Below, one piece after another: positions 9,691-21,076 of a stretch of 64,000 nt of DNA. Both the position numbers and the translations under genes were made by a program. The stretch comes from Cylindrodendrum hubeiense (lineage: Eukaryota > Ascomycota > Sordariomycetes > Hypocreales > Nectriaceae). A model generated the notes under the pieces. That model was given only the letters and a program-made list of their open reading frames with translations, did not search any database and was not told the DNA's origin. Position 1 is the stretch's first letter. Each line of letters opens with the position of its first letter. The stretch is taken from the NCBI GenBank assembly GCA_014621425.1, contig JAANBB010000049.1, positions 62,001 through 126,000 of the forward strand, in the 5' to 3' direction.

Positions 9691-10809
9691 GTGGCACAGA
9701 GTTGTGTCACAGCCATGGCGACACAGGGTCAACTGAACTCGACTCAGTCGTCTACCATCAAACCCTGGGAACATACTCTCTCTCAGCTTCCAGTTCCATC
9801 CCAAGGCTCCAACGAAATCCAGCTGCGCTACAAGCTGGCGCCGACAACCTTCAAGACGCTCTGCACCATTGCCAAGTCGCCGACCCGATCCGATATCCTC
9901 AAGAAAGCATGTTTCGCAACCGAGTTTCGCTCGTTTCCGATCAAACAATCCGAGAAGGCATTCCTCCGAGAAGTCAATGACCATTCCCAGATCCCTTACC
10001 CAATCGCGGAGAATGTAACTCAGCCATGGCACAAGGCCTTTCTCGTCATCCAAGTCGATCTCTTACGAACTCAATGGCCCAACAAGCTCTCAGCAATCGC
10101 ACGAAAAGAACTCCACCAGGAACTTGGTCGCATGCACAACCTCCTAGACAGAGTCTTGAGGTGTCTAGTGGACATCTTAGGGGAAAGGCAGGACGGAGCC
10201 GGCGTGAACACAGCACTCGATGTCTTGAGAAGTGTCAAGGCTGGCGTTTGGGAGGGGAGCGAGAAGCAATTGCTACAGGTTGATGGAATCGGCCTCGTCA
10301 AGATGAATCGCTTGGTTGAGGCTGGCATCAAAAGCATTCGACGACTGTCACACTTGGAGTTCTACCACATTGAGCGTTTGCTAAGTCGCAACCCTCCATT
10401 TGGCCAGAAGATGCTGCACGAACTTGCCGGGTTCCCAATTCTAACTCTCAACTTTGAGATACTGGGACAATACTGCTCACCACCAAGCTCTGGATCTGCC
10501 GCTGCTAACAGATCGGCGATGGCCGAAGTCGTGCCATCACCACCTGTCCCGACCTGGATTGTTCGTGTCGTGTTGGGATTCGAAAACAAGCAGATTCCAA
10601 GTTGGAAGAAGCTCAGTCCCTGGGCAACCCTGGTGGTCGAAGGCCATGATGGGAGGCTTGTGTGGTTTTGGAGGGGAAGCGTCAAGAGGTTAGCGGGGGA
10701 CAAAGAAATGGTCATCGGCTTGAGCGCAGCCAAGGGTGAAGTGCTCAAGGTTGTCCTCGCATGTGAGGAAATTGTTGGAACAACCATCCAGAAGATTGTT
10801 CAAGTGTGA
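9691..10809 (+). CDS. Free-standing Sec63 module of a Mer3/Hfm1-type helicase
   Basis: A single-exon frame of 372 residues matching only the C-terminal Sec63-like part of the meiotic DNA helicase Mer3/Hfm1, which promotes crossover formation. Residues about 45-260 carry the domain: an AEEFR-like segment (CFATEFRSFPI), QPWHKAFLVIQVDL, CLVDILGERQDGAGV, ALDVLRSVKAGVWEG, LLQVDGIGLVKMNRLVEAGI and HIERLLSRNPPFGQKMLHEL. A C-terminal beta-rich tail follows (PSWKKLSPWATLVVEG, GRLVWFWRGSVKRLAG). The DEAD-box ATPase and winged-helix parts are absent here and upstream. The frame begins close to the domain boundary and has no stop, which argues against a random pseudogene, but a recent truncated duplicate remains possible. 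The ATG at 9715 is an alternative start. Confidence 0.75.
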   Translation: MAQSCVTAMATQGQLNSTQSSTIKPWEHTLSQLPVPSQGSNEIQLRYKLAPTTFKTLCTIAKSPTRSDILKKACFATEFRSFPIKQSEKAFLREVNDHSQIPYPIAENVTQPWHKAFLVIQVDLLRTQWPNKLSAIARKELHQELGRMHNLLDRVLRCLVDILGERQDGAGVNTALDVLRSVKAGVWEGSEKQLLQVDGIGLVKMNRLVEAGIKSIRRLSHLEFYHIERLLSRNPPFGQKMLHELAGFPILTLNFEILGQYCSPPSSGSAAANRSAMAEVVPSPPVPTWIVRVVLGFENKQIPSWKKLSPWATLVVEGHDGRLVWFWRGSVKRLAGDKEMVIGLSAAKGEVLKVVLACEEIVGTTIQKIVQV

Positions 10810-12552
10810 GTGGAGAAGAGCTTAAAATACCAGGTCAGATTCCAATCTGAAGGATGACTTGCTGATTCAATTGGCCTCACTGCTCCAATGTCACCCACCG
10901 AGTACGTATCTGGTCGCTTAATTTGGTAACAAACAAAGCAAGGCACGACAAGCAGAACAGGCTGCTCACGAGCAAACCTTACCAGGGATCAACACCACCT
11001 AGGCACTACACCATTATTGATGCGACACCAAACCAGCCACGCCAAGCTCATTCGGCTATAGCATGGCTGGCGAGGCAGATTTGGCCCATCGGTGCGGGGT
11101 TGATAGCCATAAGATCGGCCAAACCCGACTCCCCGACTCGCCGTTGATGGCGATGAGGGTTATTCGACCGCCCAAGCAGCTGGGGGTGTCCCTGGCACGC
11201 TGCCGATGAGAACCTTGGCTTTGCAGATTGCCCGATGGAGATTTACCTGCGCTTGGTCACCACCCACCCTCGGACGCTTATTTCTGCCCTATCCGCAGGC
11301 CCATGCATCGCGATGCCAAACGACGAAGACTCGACGACCCATATATCGCATCAAATACGACCAGTACGAATGATGTTGGGCAGACGAAATGGGGGGCCGG
11401 TGGAGACTTTGCTCCCGTCTTTTGATTGCCGTTGGATGGGCGCTCCGAAATTCGCTACCCCGGACCCTGCACTTACAAGTTTAATCTTAAGGTTCTTGGG
11501 GCGGTGGTTTCATTTTCAGCCCGCCAGCAACAACCACAAGGCCCACTCGCAACAGTCTCATGCTAGCATTCAGACCGATGTGACAGCATCTCCTCGCTTA
11601 CGGGTGGAATTGCTTGTGGCAGTCGCGTTCCAGTCGTGAAGCATCATCTACCGATGAGCCACGACAGTCTGCATGGACGTTGTGGCAGGTGGCTGTGCCT
11701 GGGTTCTGGCCGTGTGACCCTTCGCAAAGATTGCCACGCGAAGATCGTCTTTGGCCTGCCTGTTGTGGCACGCCAGTCCAGTCCCAGGAGCTCCAAGAAC
11801 GGGCTAGGGTTCCGAAGAGCTGAATGCCCAAATCCCCACTCGACCAACCAAGGCCATTCTCTGGTCGGCTCAATGATCCGTCAATCACCCATCCGTGGAG
11901 CCCGTTGGAGTGCGGGCTGAGGTTAGGCCGTCTGACAACTAGGCTCGTGCTGGTGCCTTGTCGAGGATGCGACGGTTGAGCGGTCAGCAATTTGCGAAGC
12001 TCTCAAGACAGGACAATCGCTGGCATCAAGTTGCTGCAGGGAAGGCTTGTTGAAGGGGTTCCGAAAGAATATAAAGAAAAGTGAGGCTTGTCAATGCAAG
12101 CACGTCAGCCTGGCAGGCGACAGCTTTTGGCCTCGTGGAGGCGCGCTCCCGAGCTGTGGGCGTTGACTAGATTAGCGCGGGTGCCGTACCCGCGCGTACT
12201 CCCGCGAAACTATCGCCAGCCCACAGGCCAACCCACAAGCCATCCCAACATCTCCAGCTTTTCCCCTTCAGATATTGGTGGCGCCATGTGATGCATGTGA
12301 CCCCGGCTAGGCTGGAGCCTACTCTGCAACTTGGTGGGGGGGAACCGCAAGGCATTATTATCCATGTCTCTGTGATTCAGGGCTGAACAGTCATAGGCTA
12401 GGCTGCGTGTGTTGTCAAGTGTTGCTGGTCCTTATAAGGAGAAATGAAGCCCACCTCGGGATCCCGCGTCACAGCAATTCACCCATTCTCAAAATTTTAA
12501 CACTTGTCACTGGCTAGCTCAGGTCATTTCTTTCTCCTTCACATCCGATACC
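10810..12552. other. Intergenic region, no gene recognised
   Basis: About 1.7 kb. Small open frames lack conserved motifs. The last 150 bases form the promoter and leader of the cysteine-rich cell-surface gene, with a TATA-like element at 12433. Confidence 0.45.
12433..12438 (+). promoter_or_regulatory. TATA-like element of the cysteine-rich surface protein gene
   Basis: TATAAG inside CTTATAAGG lies about 115 bases upstream of the ATG, in front of a leader that becomes CT-rich. It is the only good TATA match in this promoter. Confidence 0.5.
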
Positions 12553-13596
12553 ATGCGGTCTTCAACCTTCCTTTTCGCCCTTGTTGGCGTCGCTGCTGCG
12601 ACTACTTCTCCTGTCAAATTCAGTACTCCCAAGGCTGGCCGGAAGGGTCTCCTCCTCCCTGGTTCCGGCTCCCAAGCCCTCAACCTTGGCTTGACCGGTA
12701 GCTGCTCTGCTGGCAAGACGGAATGCGGAGATGGCTGCATGCCCCTCACTGGCGAGTGCTGTAGTGGCAGCGTTGGCTACTGTGAGCTCGGCGACTACTG
12801 TGTCGCCGATGGCTGCTGCGAGAATGGAAAGATCTGCTCTGGCTCGTCCTCGGGCTGCTCTGACGGCAACGAAGCCTGCGGCGCCTCCTGCATGCCCGAG
12901 GGCTCTGTCTGCTGTGACACTGGCTATTGCGACGCTGGCCAGACCTGTACCAGCGATGGCTTCTGCTCTGACGACAGCAGCAGCAGCGATGATGGCAGTG
13001 GCTCTTGCTACTCCTTCCAGGAGGTGTGCGGTTCTGGGTGTATGCCCGAGGGCGCTGTTTGCTGCGACACTGGCTACTGCTTCGCTGGCGAGACTTGCAA
13101 CGGCGACGGTACTTGCAGCCTCGGCTCCAGCAGCGGCGACGACGACGATGACAGCGACGACGACGATTCCGACAGCGGCTCTGGCTCCTGTTATTCCTTC
13201 CAGGAGGCGTGCGGTAGCGGCTGCATGCCTTCAGGAAGCGTCTGCTGCGACAATGGCAAGTACTGCTTGACCGGCCAGACTTGCGTGAGCGACGGCACCT
13301 GCACCTACGGCGACGACTCCGACGATTCTACATTCAGCTACACATACGCCACCAGTGCTTCATTCACTGTCCCTTCATCGAGCGACTCTACCAGCGAGTC
13401 TTCCAGCGAGTCCTCCAGCGAGTCCTCCAGCGATGAGTCTTCTTCATCTGACTCAGTTGTGCCTTCGTCGACCGACTCGTCCGCGTCCGCGACTTCCACG
13501 CTTAGGTCCGGCGGCGACGATGCCACTGACGCTGGCGCTATCAACGTTCCCAGCGTCATGGTCGGTCTCCTGGCCCTTGTCCCTCTTCTGCTATAA
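12553..13596 (+). CDS. GPI-anchored protein with four cysteine-rich modules
   Basis: A single-exon gene of 347 residues. A signal peptide covers about residues 1-17. Four related cysteine modules follow at about 51-94, 102-138, 152-188 and 213-250. The last three share the pattern CGxxCMPxGxVCCDxGxYCxxGxTCxxDGxC. The modules are separated by Ser/Gly/Asp linkers, including an almost pure Asp/Ser run at 194-211. A Ser/Thr stalk (about 255-320, with repeated SSSES units) and a hydrophobic C-terminus (VMVGLLALVPLLL) after a small-residue site indicate GPI anchoring to the cell wall or membrane. Each module has the cysteine density of a small disulfide-knot or carbohydrate-binding fold, but I do not recognise a named family. 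Surface location is well supported; binding function is not. Confidence 0.8.
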   Translation: MRSSTFLFALVGVAAATTSPVKFSTPKAGRKGLLLPGSGSQALNLGLTGSCSAGKTECGDGCMPLTGECCSGSVGYCELGDYCVADGCCENGKICSGSSSGCSDGNEACGASCMPEGSVCCDTGYCDAGQTCTSDGFCSDDSSSSDDGSGSCYSFQEVCGSGCMPEGAVCCDTGYCFAGETCNGDGTCSLGSSSGDDDDDSDDDDSDSGSGSCYSFQEACGSGCMPSGSVCCDNGKYCLTGQTCVSDGTCTYGDDSDDSTFSYTYATSASFTVPSSSDSTSESSSESSSESSSDESSSSDSVVPSSTDSSASATSTLRSGGDDATDAGAINVPSVMVGLLALVPLLL

Positions 13597-14115
13597 ATGC
13601 ATTGCATGAATGAAGGAGCTAGAGATATGGTGGTACGAGGAGGAGTTTTCCACAGGCTGTTCAAACTATCGCGAGTATATCTGCACAGTCTCAGATAAGA
13701 GGACCGTTGATTTTCTGGGCACGGCCAACGGGTGGAGGAACATAATTGCCTTGTTTGAGACACGGAATGGAGTATTTTCGGGCGCGCTGATAACAAGGCC
13801 TGGAGCGCATTATCTTTTATATACCTTTTTCTCTTTCAAAATAGACTATTTTCCAGCATGACTGAATAAGACAATTGTTCCCACCACAAAATCGGGTTGC
13901 CAAATCGTGATGATTCCTTGTGACTCGTAAATCCCTGCTAGAAAGAGATGTGTGCGAGGTGAGCTCGGAATCTAACTCACGGGTGGGAGATGACTCTCCG
14001 AGCGGGTGCAGCGGGTGGCGGCGACGCCCACTCTTGGGAAGATTAAATGTTTCAGCCACTTTACCCAACAATGGACTAGTAACAAGACTAAGCTTTACTA
14101 TCGGGTCCGACATCC
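13597..14115. other. Convergent 3' regions
   Basis: About 520 bases between the 3' ends of two converging genes. It probably holds both 3' UTRs. No gene or repeat is recognised. Confidence 0.5.
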
Positions 14116-16581
14116 TCAAACTAGTCCCACTCGAAAGAGAAACGCAGCTAGAAATATAGGAGGGAAGGCCGCTATAAGAGCCCCTAACCCAGTTCCGCCT
14201 TGGATGTCGTTCTTCAGCGCTGACCATAGAACGGCGGACAAGAAGCTCGTGAACATGGTAACCATAACGAGGGAAATCAACTTCCTGTTTGGACCTTCAA
14301 TGATATGGAGTCCCCAGCCGAGACATGTCTCGTCGGAATCGACTACGCGCTTGTCCAGACGCTTCGGCAGGCGTGGCAGCCAGTCGTGGCGGGCGGGACT
14401 GAGATCGTCTTCGCCATGCTCAAGATAGTGGATGAATATCTCGGGCGGCATGGGAGGGAGCGGTTTCAGCGGTCGGGGGAGGTACTGATAATTTGACACG
14501 TCATCGGAGGGTATGGCGTTCGGTCTGTCACAGACTGACACGTAACCATGCCGGAGATTCCAGAGAGTGAACTTATAGGACCAGTCAGTTGGAAGAACAA
14601 CAAAAGCCACTAAAGCCAACGGCATCTCACCTGTACAAACTCCACAGTGACGGGCTTCATAAGCTTGAGATTAGACTGCAACCCGCGTGTCCGCAAATAC
14701 TCATTCCTCATCAAGCTGAATACTTCGGCATCGGAGGCAATCTTCTCAGTGCTGATCTCTGCAAGGGTCTTATATATGTCGCCTGTGTTGACGCAGAGAG
14801 CAAGGAACGCGGGCCGTGGAGTTGGTTGCTGGGCTTCCTTGACGGTTGGCAGGCCTTTCGTTTCATCCGCTGTAACATTGGTTGACGAGTCTCCTCCATG
14901 CGGTGCTGTAGTTAGATGCTTGTTTTGATTTTGTTCTTCATTCGGTACGTTGGTCCTGCCGCACTCTAACCTCTCGTCTTCAGCTCGATGCTTCGCCTCT
15001 TCAGTTGCAGCAGATCCGGGATTCTGCAATGAGTGTTCCAGACTGTCGATATCTCCACCCTCAGCGACACAAAAGTCGGCATATAAGTCTGCCCCACAAT
15101 CCTGTAGCATTCAAAGATTAGCATCTGTTGGTTGAAACCAGATGAAGAATATCATTTGCTGGCCAACTTTGCGCCGATGAGGATGCTAGAAGCCAAAGCA
15201 ACAAAAGACAGCGAACGTACGCATTTCCACTCAATCCGACGGTTGCCGGGCCGAACCTTCGGTCTCATCATCTTGCGGAGCTGTGGAAGAGGTAAAAATG
15301 CCTTTGCCAACGTCAAGAGTCTACTCGAATTCGAGTTTAGGCTTGAAGGTAGCTCTAGTTCCTCAGCCATGTTGAAAGTGGTAAATCTTGAAGATTTAGC
15401 TTTGCGTCTACGGATATCCTGATACCTCAGATCAAGGCTACCCTTGCTAATTCTGACGAGGGAATCAATTGAATCCCGGGTTACTTCTTTTTTTGTTGTT
15501 GAAGGAAACACTTCGTAGGAGGAGGGAGGTCCACCATGTCCTGCTGTATAAACATCGGCACTGGGACTCGGACGCGGTTTCCCAAGAAGAGCATTGAGGC
15601 CTGCGACGATTTTGTGACCCCTAGAACTAATCTGTCCCCTTGTTTCGACCTTGGAGGGCACCTGGAAGGACTGGAAGGGCCTAAATGATCCAGTACCCAT
15701 GCCAATTTGAGTTGATTTGTCGCCTGAGGGCCCTGCAACTGTGCGGTTTACATTGTTGGAAGAGTCCCAACGACCTATTTTCTCGTAAGGATCCGCATCC
15801 GTCATTGAACCTGTGTTATGGAATATGGCATGCTCTAAATCTTTGACAGTGTCTCTGGGATCCGAGATATCATTGGCTCCTTGGATAGCCCATGTTTGGA
15901 GATAGGGTTTAAAATCCGGTTGAGAGAAGGATACGGCCGTTACAGGTTGGAATCTATCCAATGTAGGAGGTTCTTTCGAGTCGTAGTATTGATCAAGAAG
16001 ATGTATCGTAGCCGTGCTGATGCTTTGGAAAAAGTTGTTGCGTTCGTTTCGTTGCTGCTGCTCCTCTACGCGGAGAAAACGAACACGAGGTCCTAAAATA
16101 GTCAAGTACTGCTCCCGCGTCTCATTCGACTGCCATGCCAAGGATAAGCATTCTTGGAAGCCTTCCAGGCCTGCTAATTGAGTAGAGCGAGAGAGACCAT
16201 ATAGTTTGGGGAATTGTTCCGTCTGCAAAAGTCTTTCATCAGGTTCCTACATGATGATGAGTGTTTCGGGCAATAAAGAAGGAATATGAGGAAGTAAATG
16301 CATACGCCCGGTGTCTCCGCTGTTAACAGGCTGGGTGGTTTCCATGAGATTGGGAGCTGGTTCTCTAAAGCCTTTAGTAACTGTGTAATGATATCCTCAT
16401 TAATATCAGAAGTATTTTTCCCAAGGGACATAGCCAAAACGACTCCTATCTGAGCCATATCGAAGTAGAAGAATAGGATATCCTGGTCGAGCTTCGTATC
16501 TTGAATGCCGCCCTCGAAGAACTCCTTCGCGAGTGCCCCAAAGGCGGGAATGACCCGGCTTAGGAGTTTTAGTTGCCACAT
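14116..16581 (-). CDS. Conserved fungal protein of unknown function with C-terminal membrane segments
   Basis: Four exons (16581-16306, 16246-15221, 15101-14631, 14571-14116), all phase 0, give 742 residues. The N-terminus (MWQLKLLSRVIPAFGALAKE) resembles the helical N-terminal region of many fungal proteins that sit in front of signalling or NLR-like architectures. A Ser/Pro-rich middle follows. Exon 2 and exon 3 join to create EWKCDCGADLYADF (residues about 431-444), a tryptophan/cysteine motif I recognise from a large unnamed Pezizomycotina family. The C-terminus has PRPLKPLPPMPPEIFIHYLEHG, the block LGWGLHIIEGPNRK, and two hydrophobic segments (LISLVMVTMFTSFLSAVLW and ALIAAFPPIFLAAFLF) that probably cross a membrane. 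No enzyme motif is visible. The reconstruction of the split motif strongly supports the intron calls. Confidence 0.75.
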
Positions 16582-17739
16582 TTAGGCTAGGGGTAGCAGA
16601 CGACCAGGATCCAAGCAAGACGCAATATAAAGAACTACAAAATAGAAGGCAATGTTAAACAAAAACGCATATACCAATCTGACGCAGAAGTTTCACTCTT
16701 AAAGTCGGCTGATCGGGCTACGATTCAGCAGAAGCGGGGGTCAACGGGCTGTGACCACGGCTGAATGGCGGGCTGGTTCTAGAGAGCCTCGTAGGCCTCT
16801 AAAATCGGGAAGTTGATTTGCTAGAACTAAGCTTGGGGGAATCAGCTGCGGCTGAGTGGTGTTTTTCTTTTCTCGACAGCCATGGGGGGAGGGGACTTGA
16901 GAAAGTGCGTCATCTCCATTGAAAACGCCGTGTGATCGATAGTTACTCGTATAGACGCGGATCTAAGAGGCGCTGCAAGCCCTCGGCACCTAGTAAATAG
17001 CATCTAAGAGCGTCTTTGGATACGACTTATGAAGATCATCTCGACACACTAGGACACATAATAAGTATGACATTGAGTAGCTGAGGACACACCAGCTGGT
17101 ATGAGATCAGTCAATTCGCCAGGGGTTGTAGACTTTGAGTCGCAGTTACAAGAAATAATATCGTCCAGTAACAAAATGGTCAAGACTACCTCACACGGGG
17201 TATGACAGCTGAGGGTTTTCTCACAGGAAGCAAGAGAAATACAATTTTGAGGTTACCGACAGCGCTCTCAGCCTTAGACAGTACGGCGATATCGCACAGA
17301 TAATTCAATGACACCGAAGGTCGACGTTGCCTAACTAAGATGACTACTTCGGAAATCGTTCAGCTTGATGGAGAGCACTTCATTGCATGATTTTGTCTTT
17401 ATTTTAATTCTTTTACTGGCTGGAATTGAGAGGTGGTTCCTGACGGATTAGGCGGCGTTGATGATGAGCATCTTGTTTCTCGTTGTTCCCATTTTGGCTG
17501 GGGAAAATCGACCATATAATACACGTTTCGCTTTCATGCTTCTCCCCCCGTTGCTCTAAGAGTCTGACAAGATCCTAAGGATCCCCTATAAGTACACCCG
17601 CTAAACGCCGATTTTGTGGTAGTGTGTTTGTGTGTGTGGAATATGTGTGCGCAATTGAGTGAGTGGGTGGGTGAGGGTGCCTATCTCCTCCTCTTCAGGG
17701 TGTAACCGGTCTTGCTTTCGGTTTGGCTGGCTGACGCGT
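16582..17739. other. Intergenic region, no gene recognised
   Basis: About 1.16 kb between the 5' end of the 742-residue protein gene and the 3' end of the stomatin-like gene. It includes a GT-rich run (17622-17648) in the likely 3' UTR of the latter. No coding frame is supported. Confidence 0.5.
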
Positions 17740-19038
17740 CTAGTTCTTGGAAGCAGCCTGGTCAAAGACATCGAGGACCGTCTCCTTCACGCCAGCCGAC
17801 GTTGCGGCGGCATTATCAGAGGAGGAATGAGCCTTAGCGGACTCAGCGGCGAGAGACTTGGCCATTGTCCGGGCCTGGGCCTCGCCGACCTTTCCATACA
17901 CGCTGAGACCGGTGGCAATCATGCCGCCGATATCACCAACGTTGCCGGGAACGACAATAGCAGTGCTCTCACGAGCGAGCTTGCCGAATGCATCGACGTA
18001 CTTCTCGGCAACGCTCAGGCTGATAGCGGCCTGAGCACTAGCCTCGCCCTTGAGGATGCTGCGAGAAACGTCGTCGATACCCTTCGCGGTGGCGGCAGCC
18101 TTGAGCCGGATGGCCTCCGCCTCACCGTCGGCCTCGTTGATGCGCTCGGCACGCATGGCCTCGGAAGCGAGGATGACACTCTGCTTCCTACCCTCGGCGA
18201 TGTTGATGGCGCTCTGGCGCTGACCCTCGGACTCGAGGATCTCGGCTCGCTTGGAGCGCTCGGCAGTGACCTGGCGGTGCATAGCCTCGACGACGGGACC
18301 GGGTGCGTGGATATCACGGATCTCGTAACGCAGGCAGGTGACACCCCAGGCCTCGGCGGCGTCGTTGATGGCGGCCGTGATGTTGGTGTTGAGGGCGGCG
18401 CGCTCCTTGAGCACGTGGTCAAGGGTCAGTTGGCCGATCTCGGATCGCATGGTCGTCTGGGCAAGCTGGGAGATGGCGTACTCGGCATCTTCGACACCGT
18501 AGCTGTGGACAAGCACAAGGTACGTTAGCAATTGGGATTCTCGTCGTCAACCATATAGGCAGGGCATCATTGACGCGGAGCTGCCCGGACACGGAACTCA
18601 CCTCGCCTTGTACGCATCGAAGACGCGAGTGAAGAGAACACCGTCGAGATCGAGGGTGACGTTGTCAGCGGTGATGGCGCTTTGGCTGGGGATCTCAATG
18701 GCCGACTCCTTGAGGCTCTTGACGTAAGCGATGCGGTCGATGAAGGGCACGAGGATGGCCAGGCCGGGCTCGAGGATGCGGTTGAACTTTCCCATGCGCT
18801 CGACGATCCATGCCGTCTGCTGGGGGACGAAGCGCACGACGGTGTTGGCGGGCAGCCGGGGCTTGGAGAAGTACGAGGTGACGACGGGGGGGCCGAAGCC
18901 GGCGGGGAGGAGGGCGCGAGCCGAGGTGGTCAGGGACCGGCGGGCGACGGCGGAGGAGACGGCGGAGGCGGCGGCGGTTGCGAAGAGAAGTCGCGACCGG
19001 GGCACGCGGAGGGCGGCCCTCGTCAGGGAGGTGGCCAT
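17740..19038 (-). CDS. Mitochondrial stomatin-like protein 2 (SPFH/prohibitin superfamily)
   Basis: Two exons (19038-18602 and 18502-17740) give 399 residues. The N-terminus is rich in Arg, Ala and Ser and ends in RRSLTTSARALL, a typical cleavable mitochondrial presequence. The SPFH domain starts at NTVVRFVPQQTAWIVERMGK and contains RILEPGLAILVPFIDRI and the junction FDAYKA/SYGVEDAEYAISQ, which is restored exactly by splicing. It continues with LTLDHVLKERAALN and a long charged coiled coil (AERSKRAEILESEGQRQSA). Family members scaffold cardiolipin-rich domains and proteases in the inner mitochondrial membrane. The gene is divergent from Mms2 with 588 bases between the start codons. Confidence 0.92.
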
Positions 19039-19626
19039 GGTGGACTGCTGCTGCGTGGGTGGAGGGCGAGACGGAGAAGCGCAGCAAAGGTGAGAGTCAG
19101 GATGCCAGATGACGTCTCCGGGCTGGAGGAAGGGAAAAACTAACTCAGCCGTCGGAGCTTCGCGTGCATGGGACAGCTCCCAAGCTCGGCGGGGCGAGGT
19201 TTACCCGTCGTACTCCGTACCTACCTTGAGACAGTAGCCACACAAGACACATTTCCGGTGACGCCAGTGGCCAATGCAGCTGGGCGTGTGGCGCTCTAGC
19301 CTTGTGTGGCTCGTGCCCCCATCCGGCGTCGTGTGACGGAATGAGGGAAGTGGGCGTGGCTGTGCCCGCTCCCGCTGGTGGCCTGCTATCAGTCAGTCCC
19401 CCTCCCAAACCAATCTGCCCCGCGTTGTCTTTGAATATCGCCAAACCGCCATCCCGCCTCCCGCCATCCCGCCCATCCATCCTCGTCCCCGACACCACAA
19501 CCCGCCAGCCAACGTTTCTTTTGTCGCCCTCGGCCACCCGCCCAGACCGCCTCTTCCACCCCATTCGCAACAAGCGAGACAACCGCAAGACCTCTCCGCC
19601 ACGGACAGGTCCAACGACATACAGTC
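19039..19626. promoter_or_regulatory. Shared divergent promoter region of the SLP2-like and MMS2 genes
   Basis: A 588-base GC-rich region between two divergent start codons. A CCAAT pentamer lies at 19271-19275 and the MMS2 side is strongly CT-rich (19430-19600). No coding frame inside it is supported. Confidence 0.5.
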
Positions 19627-20383
19627 ATGGCCAAGGTCCCGCGTAACTTCCGCCTGTTGGAGGAGCTCGAGAAGGGCGAGAAGGGTCTCGGCGCCGAGGC
19701 TTGCAGTTATGGCCTCCGGGATTCCGATGATCTTTTGATGACGAACTGGAACGGCACCATCCTGGGCCCGCCCCATGTAAGCTTGTCCCTCGCCCGCGTT
19801 GGCAATCAAACCCCAGCCCAACTACAGTTGTGATGGTCATCTTGGACCTAACTACACCCGAATGAAATAACTCCCCCTTGAACCAACACCACACCCCCCA
19901 AATAACCCCATATCACCGAATTTGCGTTCAAGCGAAGAATACAGCATCCTTTTCTCTTTCCCCCCCAAAACCCAGCGCCTCAAACCCTCACCGCACATAC
20001 GTTCAAACGCTAACTACAGCCCGCTCCCCAACCACAGTCAGTATACGAGAACCGCATCTACAGCGTTGAAATCACTTGCGGCCCCCAATATCCCGATTCC
20101 CCTCCGGAAGTCAAGTTCAACACAAAGATCATCCTGCCCTGCGTCGACGAACGAGGCCGCGTCCTCAGCAGCGTTCTGCCCTGCCTGAAGGAGTGGAAGC
20201 GCGCCAACACTATCGAGACCATTCTCATCGAACTGCGAAGGTGCGTTCTTTCTTGAGGGGGAATCGTCATGGAAAATGTCGTCTGTTAGGCGGGAATATG
20301 CTGACATCAAAAACCAATACAGATACATGGCTGCTCCTCAGCACAAGAAGATCCCCCAGCCTCCTGAAGGCGAGGAGTTTTAA
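19627..20383 (+). CDS. mms2: Ubiquitin-conjugating enzyme variant Mms2
   Basis: Three exons (19627-19776, 20038-20240, 20323-20383) give 137 residues. The protein is a UEV: an E2 fold without the catalytic cysteine that pairs with Ubc13 to build Lys63-linked ubiquitin chains in post-replication DNA repair. The start [17 protein letters not shown], the core [30 protein letters not shown], and the end [20 protein letters not shown] follow the Mms2 family closely. The length is normal for the family. The first intron (261 nt) is much longer than the others in this window. The first ATG is used and the protein end is at TAA 20381-20383. Confidence 0.94.
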
Positions 20384-21076
20384 GCTCGGAACCCCCCCTC
20401 CCAAACACTTAGAAAAGGAACGATCGGTCGCTGCGCAATCTACCCGGCGAATTTATCTCATAAGGGGAACAACACAAATGAAGATCACAAGTGAACAAGA
20501 TTAACGAACCAACCACCTTCCATTTCATCACCCCTCTATTGAGGTTCTCTTTAAGAACCCCTCTGCGAATATTTCGCGTGAATTACAATATGATACACAT
20601 TCGACTTTGTAGCCAGAATTCAGCTTTGGCTGACATACGAGTTTGCCTCCCCTGTTTCGTCATATTCATCAAGTCCGCAACTCCCCCCATAGCTCTTTCT
20701 TCATGTAGTTTCTAAACGACAAATGACCTCCAGATAAATCATCTCGAGAATTCGTCGACGAAAAAGAACGCCGCCCTATCCACCGGGTATGTCTGTGGTA
20801 AGGGGAAGCCTTGCTTTCAGGCTCCCCAAACCCAGGGCGGCGTTGAATGAACAACCGCCACCTCATGTGTAACCGAGAAACCCCTCGCGGTATCCCAAAA
20901 TGATTTCGTGTCGACAAAGGAAAATGTATGTGATGTGTGTATGTGTGTGATCACCGTATGATCGAGGTATCCTGAAATGCTCCAGTCTAAGAGCCATATC
21001 AAAGGCAAAAATAAGAAAGAATATTAAACGCCCATCGTGTTTGATCCGTATGGTATTAAGTCCTTGAGCCGATCAT
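20384..21076. other. Convergent 3' regions
   Basis: About 690 bases between the converging MMS2 gene and the large disordered-protein gene. It contains AT-rich tracts compatible with 3' UTRs. No gene is recognised. Confidence 0.5.

Noticed and set aside
17659..18528. 289-codon open frame antisense to the stomatin-like gene
   Set aside because: The sense strand has a complete, spliced, conserved protein. The antisense product has no recognisable domain.
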